A stretch of 64,000 bases of DNA from Hyposmocoma kahamanoa (GCF_003589595.1 NW_020654748.1:5823338-5887337), one strand, 5' to 3'; positions 34,715 to 46,190 are shown, counted from the first letter of the stretch. Translations and numbers: made by a program. Notes: generated from the letters alone by a model not told the origin.

Positions 34715-35153
34715 GTGGACAAAACGGATACTATTTGGGTTTTGGCGTACCTTAATAACAAGAAATACCAAAATGAAACACTGCATAATATACATATTAT
34801 GTACGCGAAGATTTTAGCTTACCAACTACACCGAAGAAATGCTGGACTGATCTTTTATATACCAGAAAATTACATTTCCAAAGAAACCAGTAATTTCAAT
34901 GAAAGGTGGAATGACAACGTTTACAAAGGAGTTATCGATACTTTGATCGATGAAGAAAATTCAATCACTTTACACTGAGACGGTTGTCTACCCTGTTATT
35001 ATAAATGAGAAACGACGCATTATCAATTTTCTTTATAAAACAACTACTTTCCTTAACGGAAGTTACAAAAATCTATCGACAACACGAAGGACAAGTATGT
35101 GGTCGTATTTTAAATTCTTTCTGTTAGGAAAAGGCAACAATTTAAAATCATAA
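34715..35153 (+). other. Two adjoining unassigned ORFs (87 and 67 codons)
   Basis: An 87-codon ATG ORF (34715-34978, beginning MDKTDTIWVLAYLNNKK) overlaps by 29 bases a 67-codon ORF in another frame (34950-35153, ending FFLLGKGNNLKS). Together they give about 440 bp of nearly uninterrupted reading on one strand, unusual for this AT-rich window. No domain was recognised. They could be one broken gene fragment with a frameshift near 34960, an exon, or chance. Confidence 0.2.
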
Positions 35154-37032
35154 TCATATAATCAATCATCATAGACAAGTTTTGTTGATTTTTTCTTTTG
35201 CTAGTTTTAGGTACATAGGCACACGCCATGTCCTAAGTTCGTTATATTTTATGGTGTTAAGCCGCATCTTCTAATATTGACACTATTTGGAAACGTTCAC
35301 GTTCGGATACTTGTAGAGTTAAGAACACGTCAAGATTAACGAGAAAAACTCTTCAGAGCGTTCTTATCGCAAGTGAACTGAACACGGTACAAATATCACA
35401 TAAACGATCATTTAAAGAAAATCTTCGTTTGAACTAAATTCTATGACTTAAATGTGGAGTTCACATACGTGCTGCTAAGTAGTTAAAAAGTTACTTGACT
35501 CGATTACTCAGCATTGATTATGCTTTTACCATCCGGTGAGACAAAAAATCGTCAATATATATGATATTAAATCAGTTTATTGTAAAAAAAATCTACATCC
35601 AGCGGAACAACAATACAGACGAAACAGAATCTTGAAACAAACGTCTGTACCTGCAGAATAAACTCAATTAGGTTGGGTACATTGCCATTGCCTGATGAAA
35701 GATCTTAATTAATAATTACTGCCTGGATCAAAGCAATTTGGCCGTCCTCGCGTATTCAATACAATTTTGACTTAATCAACGCGAGCAGACCCTTGCTTCA
35801 TATCGGTGACCTACAGATGTTTGTGATACCCTCGCATACCTACATATTAATTTCTCACGTCTTTTGCAGTGTTGACGAGCTATCGATAGAAAATAAGAAG
35901 TATTATACGTTCATTCCAAATAAAATTTTAAATTAATTAAAAAAGACACAATGTCTAAAAAATCATATTTTTACAAAAATTTAAAAAAGTGTACTGCTAT
36001 ACTAACTTGAATACTTTGTACTATTTTTATGTATACGGGAGTAATGGTTACTCTTCTCAATTCTTATGTAATGTAAATGATTTTAATTTGCATTGAAAAC
36101 GGTATTACATAAAAAATTTAAACGTTTTGCATATAAATATTTCTACGAATATAATTAGTATATTTATTATTATTATTATATATCAATTTTAAAAATACGC
36201 AATAGATGCAGTTACATAATAATGAACGAGAATATTTATTAATTATCTTGGCTTGTCTAATTTTATTAACTATCGATAAGTTTTACAACACTAATTTGCA
36301 AGCACGGGAAACTCATAATGACACTAAAATGACAAAAATGTTTGAGAAGTAATAATACGAAAAGATCATTAATATTAACTTACCTGATCTCCGTGACGTA
36401 ATTGGTTCCGTCGCGTCCGGGTATTAAATTCAGTTCAGTAAAAATTTACTGAAGTCAATAATAATTTTGATTCGTCGGTCTTGTTAATTTAAGGTTGCAA
36501 GGTGGCTTAAAAATCTAATTTCAAGGGGCGGGTCGCTAGAAGCACAAATGTGACTATATATACATATATGTACCTACATACATCATACATCTGTCTTGTT
36601 GTCTTGTTATTTAAATAAACCATTATTTTAACCTCAGTTGATGTGTGAGTTCAAACAAAAGAGTTGTATAAAATACGGGTTTCAGGTTTCATACAGTAAT
36701 TCGTAGCAGGGAACGATTTTTTCTAGTAAACATTTATCTTCCCATACATTCCGCTGATTGGACAATTTATACGGAAATTTTCTTGGTGAACGGTGGCATA
36801 GTTCGTTTTGCCGCTTTATGCCAGAAACGCAAAATGCCAAACGGGCAGGACGTCAAATTAGCAGAAAGCGAGATTCGCAGAATGTCAGATTAGCAATAAA
36901 GAATTATTATTATTATACCCGATGAAATTTCCGAAGTTACTATTTTTGACAACATTGAAAGTTACACTATGTTGTTGGACACGAAATCACGTTTATTTTT
37001 TGTTTTTTAACGGTTCTTGCCCATGAAGTGAG
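35154..37032. other. No recognisable gene
   Basis: AT-rich. The words 'cagaa(a)gc', 'gtcaaattagcag' and 'gtcagattagca' recur at 36825-36900. No coding or mobile signature was seen. Confidence 0.45.
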
Positions 37033-37100
37033 ACGTGAGCATGGGACCTGTAAATAGCCCAAAACGTTAGTTTGTGTGAAAAAACAAATAAAAGATTAGA
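37033..37100 (-). mobile_element. Penelope-like terminal fragment, decayed
   Basis: 'gagcatgggacctgtaaat' and 'gtgaaaaaacaaataaaag'. The outer end is unrecognisable. Confidence 0.7.
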
Positions 37101-37768
37101 ATTAGGTCCGATCCAAATCCGATTAGTTTGATTTTCCATGTGTATTTATGTAATTGCAGAAACCTATAAACTCGATAACCTGAACATATATTCAACTTTT
37201 GCATTTAACCAAAATCATTTGTTTATATAACTCTTCTTGTTACCGAAATTCCACAATTCCGGTTGTTTTATGAAAATTTCTCGTTTATCGTAAAAAGAGC
37301 AAAGCATTTTATGGCACAGTTTTATTTCTTTCATCTAAAAGGCAGTTACGTGAAACAAAAAAGTTTATATTTATGCAGAAGTATTTCCCCTTTGAGGTTA
37401 TGGCTGAGATAGTTTCGTGTATGACCATTATGTTCTCCAGCAAGCTGTTATTTCCATTAAAACGCTTATCTTCAAGATTCATGGCGTGGCCCGACAAAAA
37501 TGATGGTCGTTAAAGAAATTGAATACCCTTTACTCATGCCTGTGCTGAAACTTTCCATACCCTGTTCGAAGTTTGCAAAGTGTTTTGGGATATGGCTTTA
37601 AAGTATCTAGGTACATGAGTATGGTTTATAGAAATAACTTGTCGTTTTTGAAGTTCAGTTCTTTCCGTATAACCTGAAACGTTGGAAAAACTTTAGGTTT
37701 TTTTTATGTAACTCAAACTGGCGGCGTTCACCAGATGTAAAGTATTTGATGTAAAAATAACGATACTA
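37101..37768. other. No recognisable gene
   Basis: Nothing was recognised before the mariner target site at 37769. Confidence 0.5.
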
Positions 37769-37770
37769 TA

Positions 37771-39027
37771 CGAGGGGCGCACTATAAGTTTCCGGAATGA
37801 ATAAGAAAAAAATACTAAAAGAAAAGTCAGAAAAAAAATTAATTGTTTCTCAAAATATTCTCCGTTAGCGTTAATGCACTTTTTCATATGAATGAACCAA
37901 TTTTGTAAACATTTATGCCACACCTCCGTGACAATCTCTGAAATATATTTTTCATACCCTTCGACAGGTGATGAAAATCGTTGACCGCGTAACTGGTTCT
38001 TAATTTTTGGAAATAAAAATAAAAGTTATAAGGTGCCAGGTCGGGACTGTACTCGGGATCATAAAGTCAACGTTGTTCACCTTCGAAAATTCATTTGTCT
38101 GACTGGCCGTGTGAGAACTGGCATTATCGTGGTGCAAGATGATACGGCGTTTACGGTTATTTTTACATAGTTTGTCAAAAACTTCCGGCAAACAAATGGT
38201 TGTGTACCAATCACTATTCACGGTACAACTATTCTCCAAAGCCACAGTAGCCACGTGTCCAGTTTTATTAAAAAAAGAATCTATCATCCGTTAGACGCAC
38301 TTTGCACGCGCGCCACTTTGGTTGGTTTCGGCTCATCTCGACAGAACCATACGCTCGATTGCTGCTTTGTTTTGGGATCGTAACTATAAATCCATGTTTC
38401 GTCACCTGTTACTATGTCCCACGCCTAATTTGACTCCCCTTCGTTGAATCTGGTAAGCATGGAATTGCACCAAGTGACGCGATCCGTTTTTTGAACCTCA
38501 GTCAAATTGTGTGGGATCCACAGAGAGCACAGCTTTTTCACATCGATATGTTTGTGTAGTATTGATTGTATTTGTCTCATGCCTATGATATAAAGATGCC
38601 CGAATCTCATGGTATGTCACATGCCTGTCTGTTTTGGTCATACGGCGCACAGCATCGATGTTTTTGTTGTTCACAGCAGTGGACGGGCGACCATAACGAA
38701 ATTCGTCACTGAGATTCACTCAACCGCGTTTAAATTCTTCAAACCAGCTATAAATACTCGTCTTGCATGGTGCTTCATCGCCAAAAGCAGTTCGAAGCCG
38801 AGCAAAGCTCCGCTGAGCTGTTAAATTACACTTAAAATCATAGAAAATCATACTACGAAAATTTTCACAAGTCAAGTCCATGGTGATGTAGACAACCAAT
38901 TTCTAAAATGACGCCACAATGTAAAAACAAGTGACAGTCAGATGAAACAAACTATATTCTACAGCCAAAGAGTTCCATTTTCAAATGTGGCCAAAAGTGA
39001 CCAATAACGGAAATTTATAGTGCGTCA
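37771..39027 (-). mobile_element. mariner element, 1257 bp, with TA target duplication
   Basis: Terminal inverted repeats share 'cgcactataarttt' (left 37778, right 39010-39025). TA flanks both ends at 37769-37770 and 39028-39029. The length is typical of mariner, and the transposase lies on the minus strand. The ends are diverged from each other, which indicates an old copy. Confidence 0.9.
37843..38881 (-). pseudogene. mariner transposase, inactive
   Basis: Mariner transposases bind the element's ends and move it by cut-and-paste into TA sites, using a DD34D catalytic triad. Reading starts at the ATG at 38881 (MDLTCENFRSM). An N-terminal helix-turn-helix region follows, with SFARLRTAFGDEAP and SIYSWFEEFKRG, and then an in-frame stop near 38720. 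The next part, SDEFRYGRPST and NIDAVRRM, is open. The first aspartate lies in VTGDETW (38391-38412) and the second in HHDNASSHT (near 38130). The third, in YSPDLAPYNF, needs a frame change near 38060. The C-terminus, NGEYFEKQ, ends near 37843. At least one stop and two frameshifts make it nonfunctional. All three catalytic aspartates are still visible. Confidence 0.9.
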
Positions 39028-39182
39028 TATGTCTAGTATTTTGTATCCTGTGTTTGTGATTGTAGGCGCTCACTTCCTTTGTTGTAGAAATAAATGTAGA
39101 GGAGATACTCATAATGTGAATGCGCGTGTGTATGCGTGCTTGCCTGTGTGCCCGTATAAGTGCGTGTGTAGTTTTCTTATGA

Positions 39183-39460
39183 TGCCAAGTGACTATACGA
39201 ACAAGTCGTGAGCCTGGTTTTAAACGATACAGACCTCAGACCTCAGACCTATAAAGCGCAAAGATTTGAGGTGCACTACCACTGCGACCATCATCCTCTG
39301 ACATAAGTTGACAAGTCCCATGTGCCTGTAATTTCACCTGCACCCTTACCGTTTAAAACCGCAGCACGGTGATGCTGACATTACCGCTAGACCGCAGAAA
39401 TAGGTAAGGTTAAGGTTCCCTGGACGAACTCTTTTCACCAGACGCTCTACTGCTACTGCA
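39183..39460 (-). repeat. Family A repeat, with local 7-bp triplication
   Basis: A near-complete minus-strand copy ('gaacaagtcgtgagcctgg' to 'ctactgctactgca'). 'cagacct' is repeated three times near 39230-39250, a slippage event not seen in the other copies. Confidence 0.85.
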
Positions 39461-40231
39461 CTGTATGTAATCTGTTGATAAGAGACTACACTACCTGAAA
39501 TGGTTTTGGTCAATTCCGCATGTGAAAATGTTGAATCAATCACTTTGAAAAAAACATATAGTAAAATTGAGGACATACACTGATTATTTTATGGTGTGAA
39601 AACACGATTCCTAAACATTTTCACAATAGAAAGAAACACAAACTTACCTCAAAATTTTACAAGAAAACTGCTGTATTCTACAATAAGTACTTTACATATC
39701 AATTGAACTAAATAGAACACGATATACCCACATTTTTGAAGCCAGTGTCCCTGCCGCCCAACTCAAGCAAAATAAACCGTATTATTACGGAAAAATTTGA
39801 ATTTGGACTGAGGTTTAAAACAGAGAAGCCATCAATATTTTAAAGGTAAACATAAAGTGCAAAAACGTTCCTCGATAGGTCTTGGCCATCATGATAAATC
39901 TTGAGGATAGGGGTCACGAGGAGCACATTATGTGAAAATATCGTCGGGTGATCGTGAAAATGAGCTCATGTGTTTCTGTTCGATCGTAATTTATTGCCAG
40001 TCAGATAGATATCAGTCCTCGTTCCAAGGTAAATTGCCGAGAAAGAATATTACATCAAATTACTTACGTATAAATACTTATACCGTTATTTCCACATGAA
40101 GAAAAATGTCATATTAGATCTTTATGAAAGATGCACAACTTTTTAAGGTTAATAGTAATAATGTACCACACAAAGCACACACTTGCCTAATCCAAGCTAG
40201 AGAATTTTCTCTAGGACAATTCCCAGGACAT
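39461..40231. other. No recognisable gene
   Basis: AT-rich. Nothing was recognised. Confidence 0.5.
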
Positions 40232-40922
40232 TAGTAGCAATAGAGGTCCTTGTGAAAAAGTTCGTCTTGGGAGGTACTGCCGCCAAGCACAATTACTACG
40301 TTCCGGTTTTGAAGGGTAAGGGGTGCTGGTGAAATTACAGGCACATGGGACTTGTCAATTTATGTCTCAGGGTAACGGGGGCAGTGGGAGCGAAGCCATA
40401 CGATGCGTTGCTGAGTGATACCGCTGCGGCGCGCGGCGGCGGCGTTTCACATTGAAATATCCATAATATGCCACACTGGACTTGCAACCAGCGAGACCAG
40501 GCGCGCAGTGGAGTACGCGTTGCGACACCGGGGTGGCACCGCTCCGGCGCGTGCTCCGGGCTCCATCGCTCAGTTATTTTTACGGTCGAACGATGGTCAT
40601 ACGGTGCTTGTTTCAGTTTATTTTTACGTACTTTTTTTTTACATTATTTTTTGTGTCTTCCGATCCAGACTGTACACCACTGTTCGTCCAACACTCTCCC
40701 GTCGTCACCCGCCCCTGCGACGTCGTAACTATGTTGCGGCGCCGCACCACCCGCGCCCGTGTAACCGTGTGTGCAAAGCATCGTGTGGCCCGGCTCTTAA
40801 ATGCCCCTCAGATCTTTGGGTTTTAAACGATGAGTGGCAATGCAACTGTTATGGACAGCTGTGTCGCTTACGACTAGGCCCACGGCTTGTTCCTCCCGTC
40901 GTCACTTGGTATTATAAAAAAA
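40232..40922 (+). repeat. Family A repeat carrying a 412-bp insertion
   Basis: The 5' part runs to '..gggcagtgg' at 40387. The 3' part resumes at 'atgcccctcagatcttt' near 40800 and ends with an A-run at 40922. Confidence 0.85.
40388..40799. mobile_element. GC-rich insert of about 412 bp inside Family A
   Basis: The insert is strongly GC-rich at 40420-40565 ('gctgcggcgcgcggcgg') and 40720-40765. Between these is an AT-rich patch with a T-run at 40630-40645. Three overlapping ORFs of 86-171 codons cross it. The longest (40415-40930) reads on into the Family A sequence, so it is not a real gene. The copy lacks a clear target duplication. Composition and size recall the insert at 8060-8542. Its origin is unknown. 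Confidence 0.5.
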
Positions 40923-41308
40923 TCTACTAAATTACAACCTTTCACGAGAGAAGTTTAGATTCTACGAACGAAATTATGTTTTGGTTGGTTTTGGTTTTTT
41001 TTATATTATGTAGGCAGCAAACAATCATGATGGAAAGCGGTTCCCGTCTAGTTACGAAATAGTATACCTTTATCTTTATGCTTTTTTTATATTATTATTA
41101 TGATTTTCTTATGACAAAATCACTTTTTTTTACGTATGATCACAAGTGGCTTTATTAAGCTACGATAAGAATTAACAGTAGTATTTTACTATGGCAAAAG
41201 AACAAGATGGCGACAGCTTACCTTGTTGGATAAAAGTAGAGATTTGTTTCGAAAATTAAGCGTTGTCAAAGTATGGAATAAAATAGTCAGGTGTTTAATT
41301 TTATTTTT
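40923..41308. other. No recognisable gene
   Basis: T-rich, low-complexity spacer. Confidence 0.5.
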
Positions 41309-41481
41309 TTATAATATCGAGTGAAGGGACGAGCAAGTTGTGCGCCTGAGCTACACGCCTGTCCATAACACTTACAGTGCCAGTCAGAGCTTTAAATCGC
41401 ATAAATTTAAGTGGCACTGCCACTGCACCCGTCACCCTGATACGTAAGTTGACAAGTCTCAGGTGCCTGTAATTTCACCAT
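41309..41481 (-). repeat. Family A repeat, truncated
   Basis: Contains the 3' half only, from the T-run to 'ggtgcctgtaatttcacc'. Confidence 0.85.
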
Positions 41482-41976
41482 TTAAAATTAAAAGACTTTT
41501 TTATATATTTTTTTTTTATTTCATAAAAATCGTGTTATTTGAACTCTTCGCCAGTTGAATCAAATAATAATAAATGTTATGATATTGCAATGTTTTATAT
41601 TTTAAAATTAACAATATTTCATAGATTTATTGACGATATATGAAATTCCGACCACTACCGCTATTTATTCTCAATATAAACACGCTGAACAGAGAAAGCT
41701 GTAATAATCTGCAAATATTGAAGTTTGTGGAAAAATAACTCTTCTCTGAACATCATTTTATTATGGAACTTCGTCCGAGTGTTCGGCATTGCAAATATGA
41801 ATGCTTTATATTAACGTCCGGTGAGTGGCTTCATACTGCATAAATCGGAAAATATTAATAATATTTTGGCTGGTTCTCTCTTTTATGCAGGTGAAAGGAT
41901 TATTATAGACTGGTATTATAATTTGTACTATTAGTCATCACATATATTGCGCAATGATGATTTAAAATTTTTATTC
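41482..41976. other. No recognisable gene
   Basis: AT-rich. Nothing was recognised. Confidence 0.5.
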
Positions 41977-42240
41977 TACTTCAAAAAAACGAGGAGGTTC
42001 TAAATTCGATTGTTTTTTTTTTGTGTATATTACGTTACGCGATTATTAGCGATTATTTGTGAACCGATTTCTATGATTGTTTTTTGTTGGATAATGGGTA
42101 CCACAGTATTGGTCCCGTTTAAATTTAAGAAAATATTCCACCTAAAAGCATGGCAGACAAGGAGATGAATCCGGTTGCGCGCACTTTCCGGTAACCGATT
42201 TCAATAAAACAAATAGTTCCACGGTTTTTTTTATAAAAAA
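41977..42240 (+). repeat. Rep-C repeat, reference copy
   Basis: The most complete uninterrupted copy. It runs from 'acttcaaaaaaacgaggag' through 'gtgaaccgatttctatgat' and 'tattccacctaaaagca' to 'ccgatttcaataaaac'. It allows the break in the 7.9-8.7 kb copy to be placed. Confidence 0.7.
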
Positions 42241-42678
42241 AAGTTTTAATTATAAATGTAACATGATTATGTAAATATGGATTGATTATTCGAAATAAAA
42301 TATTTTTATTTCATCTATTTTTATTTACGATACTATTATTGATATTATTAATACCGGGTTAAAAATTTTGAAATGTTCATCGCACAAGATGAATTGAACT
42401 TTATACTGAAGAAATTAAGACCATGTAATAAAATTTGCGAAGCGAACTCTCATTCATGTTGCTACAGGGTTGAAATAAAATATTTTATTTGGTGAGAGCA
42501 GTAGGAGCGGTTTGACAAATAGACGCTGGTTCTAAAAATATATGAATATCATGACAATAAAATCATCACGATTTTCAGTAAAATAAATCAATTTTTTATT
42601 TTATTTAATAAATGAATAAGCGTAGTTTAATAATTGAATTTTTTTTATAACATATATGTGTTTAATAAAAAAATGCAT
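42241..42678. other. No recognisable gene
   Basis: Very AT-rich. Nothing was recognised. Confidence 0.5.
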
Positions 42679-42927
42679 TACAAATATCGCACATGACAAC
42701 TAACATAGTATTATAAGAAAATGGCTTTAAGTTATATTAACATCACCTATTTAGTTTCAAAGCCACAGTGATGTCCTCTCACTTTGAAATTAAATCGTAT
42801 ATGAATGACACGTCAGTATAGCGAAATTTTGGAGATAAATTGTTAATATAACGCAATTTTGAGATAAAATATAATATAACGCAATTTTTTAAATAATACT
42901 ATGTTAGTTGTCAAATGTGATATGTAG
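42679..42927. mobile_element. MITE-like element with internal tandem repeat
   Basis: The inverted ends at 42683-42714 and 42892-42925 share 'acaactaacatagtattat'. Next to the right end, 'tataacgcaatttt' with 'gagataaa' recurs about three times at 42818-42890. There is no ORF. The superfamily was not assigned. Confidence 0.65.
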
Positions 42928-43370
42928 AATATTAATTAAGAACGCTATTATCATCAATTGATTCCGCAGAAAGGTTAATGAAATTCTAGAAGTGCTTTCG
43001 GAACTAGTGGCGAGATGAATTTATTTGAAACTCATGAACTGTTGAATCTCTTGAACTAAGTAGTTTCATAAACATTTGTTTATTCTCTAAAACTATAAAT
43101 GTTAGAGACTTTTACTTCTCCTATAAAGTATACAAGCCTATCTATCAGTCTAAATTAGTTCAGACTTTCTCACTAATAAACTTCCGAAATAAGGGGGAAC
43201 GATTTAAAACCCGACAGTTTTTGTCAATAAGTCATACTGTTGTCGTTGCATAACAATAAAAAGGGTTTAATATACAATACCATGTTTTATTTACATTTGC
43301 TCCATTTTCAGATTTATTGCAGTAAAGAATATAATAATTTTAGACTTTAAAGAAACCCTCTACATTTTTT
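42928..43370. other. No recognisable gene
   Basis: AT-rich. Nothing was recognised. Confidence 0.5.
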
Positions 43371-43597
43371 ATGATACCAAGTAACAGGACAAGCAGGTCC
43401 TGCGCCTGATGGTAAGCGACACGCCTGTCCATAGCAGTTCCAGTGCCACAGGAATGGACACTACCACTGGGCCCATCACCCTGAGATAATTTCACCACCA
43501 CACTTAGTTTCACCACACCCTTTACAACTGGAACGCAGTAATGCAGAAATAATCAAAGTGACGATCTACTTCGTGAGGAGCTCTACTGCTTCTAAAC
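43371..43597 (-). repeat. Family A repeat, internally deleted
   Basis: Both ends are present ('atgataccaagtaacagg' and 'gaggagctctactgcttc'), with about 90 bp missing. Confidence 0.85.
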
Positions 43598-43655
43598 TAC
43601 TATTACTATCTATTTAAAGTTAAAAACATACTCAAATACATACTTTACTTATAAG

Positions 43656-43838
43656 GTGCCACTACGCCCTTCTCTCTGAGACTTAAGAAGTCCCATATGC
43701 CTGTAATTTCACCAGCACCCTTACTCTTCCAAACCAGAACGTAATAATGCTCACATTAGTGATTGGTGGCAGAAATAAGTGACGAGGTAGTATTTCCCTG
43801 GACGAACTCTTTCACAAGTAGGTTTACTGCTACTAAAA
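43656..43838 (-). repeat. Family A repeat, 5' half
   Basis: Runs from 'ggtgccactacgccc' to 'ttactgctactaaaa'. It lacks the 3' half and lies 58 bp from the preceding copy, in the same orientation. Confidence 0.85.
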
Positions 43839-44241
43839 GTTAACATTATGTGTAACCTTACAAAAATCTGTAATTTTAAATAATGTAAGAAATTTCATGC
43901 TGATAGAAGAAAACGAAATAGGCTCTTATCACAAGGCACTCTCCAGACAGATACACACCATACTGCATTTACTTGATTTCAATCTGGAAGTGTAGTTAAA
44001 ACCAGCCAATAGGCTGAGAAAATAAAAACATTAATAATAACTTACAATGTGAATGGGCAACCCAGTCACATACTCAGCTATGATAGATTTTGAGGCGATA
44101 CCAATAGTTGTTTCTGAGAAAAACAGCCGCAATATATAGATAGATACCACTGACCTGTCAAACCAAAACACAGTAATATCAAAAACAGCATTTTGAGAAA
44201 AAGCTGCGTAAAGGGTTTTTCTTTTTTTTTTGCATTTTTTG
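43839..44241. other. No recognisable gene
   Basis: Nothing was recognised. Ends at the hAT target site. Confidence 0.5.
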
Positions 44242-44967
44242 TAAAGATGCCACGAATAGTGATTTGACCGAATACTGAATATTCGGCCACACTCTCGGCC
44301 AAAGCGCCGAATATTCGGCTGCCGAATGTTCGACGTAAGATCTGTGCATTACACGCGCGACCTGTTACGACCTGTCTCATTGCGCATCGTGAGAAAGTAA
44401 CGGGAGTGGAGTGTTTTTGTTCAAAAATGATAAAACGATAGAATCAATACATGACAGTTACAGGCCTGTCGTGAAGAAGTCGCTACAGAAAATATGCAAA
44501 ATGATGAGGATGTGGAGAAAAGTTCTATTGCACATGAGATTGATTTTTATTTGAAAACTGTTCGCTTAGATTGGACGGTAAATCCTTACAATTGGTGGTC
44601 AGCAAACGCAAAGCAGTATCCAAGCCTACCAAAATTTGCTAAGATTTATCTATGGCAGTAGTGATTATAGTGAGAGGCTAAGATGCATGAATTATTTATG
44701 AGGAAAAGCGCAATCGTTTGTTAACAACCAATGCTGAAAAAAATGTTTTCATTCATCACAACCTGCCACTGATTGATTTCAAGTATTAAAGCAATAATTT
44801 GTGATAAAAATACATAATATATTTTGAATAATACTTGTCCTTTTTTCATTATTTGATATTCGGTATTCGGCCGAATAGTCGTAGTATTCGGCCGAATACT
44901 GAATATTAAAAGAAGTGGCCGAATAGGCCGAATACTGAATAGTAGCCGAATATTCGTGGCATCTCTA
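44242..44967 (+). mobile_element. hAT element, 726-bp deletion derivative
   Basis: The ends are 'taaagatgccacgaat' and, inverted, 'attcgtggcatctcta'. Both continue into 'ggccgaat/attcgg' rich subterminal sequence. The flanking octamers 'attttttg' (44234-44241) and 'attttttt' (44968-44975) agree at seven of eight bases, fitting the 8-bp duplication of hAT elements. Only the transposase C-terminus remains. Confidence 0.8.
44494..44789 (+). pseudogene. hAT transposase C-terminal dimerisation domain, broken
   Basis: hAT transposases end in a conserved dimerisation domain (hATC), and remnants of it are clear here. The first frame, from 44494, reads IAHEIDFYLK, then VNPYNWWSANAKQYPSLPKFA and KIYL. 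Stops follow near 44660 where the SERVFS-type motif is expected. A second frame near 44700 reads EEKRNRLLTTNAEKNVF and NLPLIDFKY and then stops at 44789, as hAT proteins normally do. The zinc finger and catalytic core have been deleted, so the element cannot move by itself. The two pieces are about 50 bases apart in different frames. The identification rests on the WW, KRNRLL and NLPLIDF signatures. Confidence 0.85.
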
Positions 44968-45699
44968 ATTTTTTTGTACTTTTTATGTTATTATAAAAAT
45001 ATACATTCAAGTTACGTTGTGTATTAGACATTACAGAAATCTACTCAGCCATTATAATTTTACTTTGAAAAATAAGTTATTTCTATTGAAAAACGAATAC
45101 ATTTGTTATCCCTTGATAATAGCCGAAATATTCTTGATTCTTGTTCAGCAAACTACAATAGGAAAAGCGCTAAACGCCCAATTCTACAAAAATATTCTTC
45201 ATGCCTAAACAAGTACGCCGTATGTAAACAGTATTTTTATGTGATACTCTATAGCTATATATTATCATGAATGGGATATTTTCATCATAATGTACTCTGG
45301 GCGTTTGCGTGAACATGGGTATAATAGTGTATCACTTCACACATTATGCACATTTCGATGTACACGGGGGATAAACTTTTTCCAATATATTTACCAATGC
45401 GTTTCTCAAAGTCGATATTATACCGTAATCATGAATGTATTTGTCGAGGATTCCTTAGCAATAACCTTAGATCAGCCTCAATTGCCAGCTATTACCTCGG
45501 ATTGGTCCCCAGCGCGATGTAGCACAAACTGTCATTATGTACAGCTATAACCTGAGAGACTGCCTACTAAATCAATTATATTCTAGGCTATTGTCGTGGC
45601 TTTGCTTTGACTCAACATTGTACCAGTTGAAAGTAAAGCGAGCAAACTTTTTGGTTTATATAAATTTCTATTGAATTGATATTCAATTATGTTTTGTGA
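44968..45699. other. No recognisable gene
   Basis: ORFs of 63 codons (45017-45208) and 86 codons (45290-45550) have no recognisable features. Probably chance. Confidence 0.4.
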
Positions 45700-45848
45700 A
45701 ATTACTCCACTAGTTTGTTATAATCATTAATACAAAGATTGAACACTTAGAAAAAATTCGTTCGATCCAACCGGATTCGAACCGACGTCTTCTAGTAAAC
45801 CGTGCCAGTCGCTATGCCAACTAAACCACGGAACGAACCAGCGGACCT
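45700..45848 (-). repeat. SINE-3, tRNA-derived, with tail
   Basis: On the minus strand it reads A-box-like 'gtggtttagttggcatag', then B-box-like 'ggttcgaatccggttgg', then a tail containing 'ttcaatctttgtatta'. The tRNA-like part is well preserved, but a SINE tail follows immediately. It is therefore not called as a tRNA gene. Confidence 0.75.
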
Positions 45849-45989
45849 CACGAATTTTTCTATGTGCTTGTTGTCGGATCTTTGTACTTGGTTTTTAACG
45901 ACTTTTTAGCCGTAGCGCCATCTATGAGGAATCTATGTATATGTATTTTTTTGGTTTATTTCAATACTCAATATATTTATTGTATATTT

Positions 45990-46190
45990 ACATAACTACT
46001 TCTCAGTTGTCCTCTACCGCCTTTTCTTCGATCTTGTGTTCTATGATGTTTCTAAGAAATCTGTCGTCACGTATTAGATACCCAAACATCTTTCCACTTC
46101 GATTCTCTATTGTGTGTATAAAATTACTCTTTCTTATTAACTCGGAATTATTAAATAAATATTGTTCTAATAAGCACATTAACACCTCCT
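45990..46190 (-). pseudogene. LINE reverse-transcriptase protein, C-terminal fragment
   Basis: The minus-strand frame from 46185 reads SNFIHTIENRSGKMFGYLI and then RDDRFLRNIIEHKIEEK before a stop at 46003. The pattern 'ENR.GK.FGHLIRHD.FL..IIEGKIEGKRGRGR' is typical of the region near the end of some insect non-LTR reverse-transcriptase proteins, from memory. The glycine-rich end has decayed to EEKAVEDN. No polymerase motifs lie upstream, so this is a small relic. Clade uncertain. Confidence 0.55.

Noticed and set aside
38425..38824. Plus-strand ORFs opposite the mariner transposase
   Set aside because: They are antisense shadows of the minus-strand transposase and have no domain of their own.
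40415..40930. 171-codon ORF, the longest in the window, considered as a gene
   Set aside because: It starts in the GC-rich insert and reads across the insert boundary into the 3' half of a Family A repeat, so it cannot be a single evolved protein. Two other frames are also open over the same GC-rich DNA.
45765..45842. Possible minus-strand tRNA gene
   Set aside because: The tRNA-like part is good, but it is attached to the tail shared with 30660-30830 and 20325-20385, so it is a SINE head. A tRNA-scan program would settle it.
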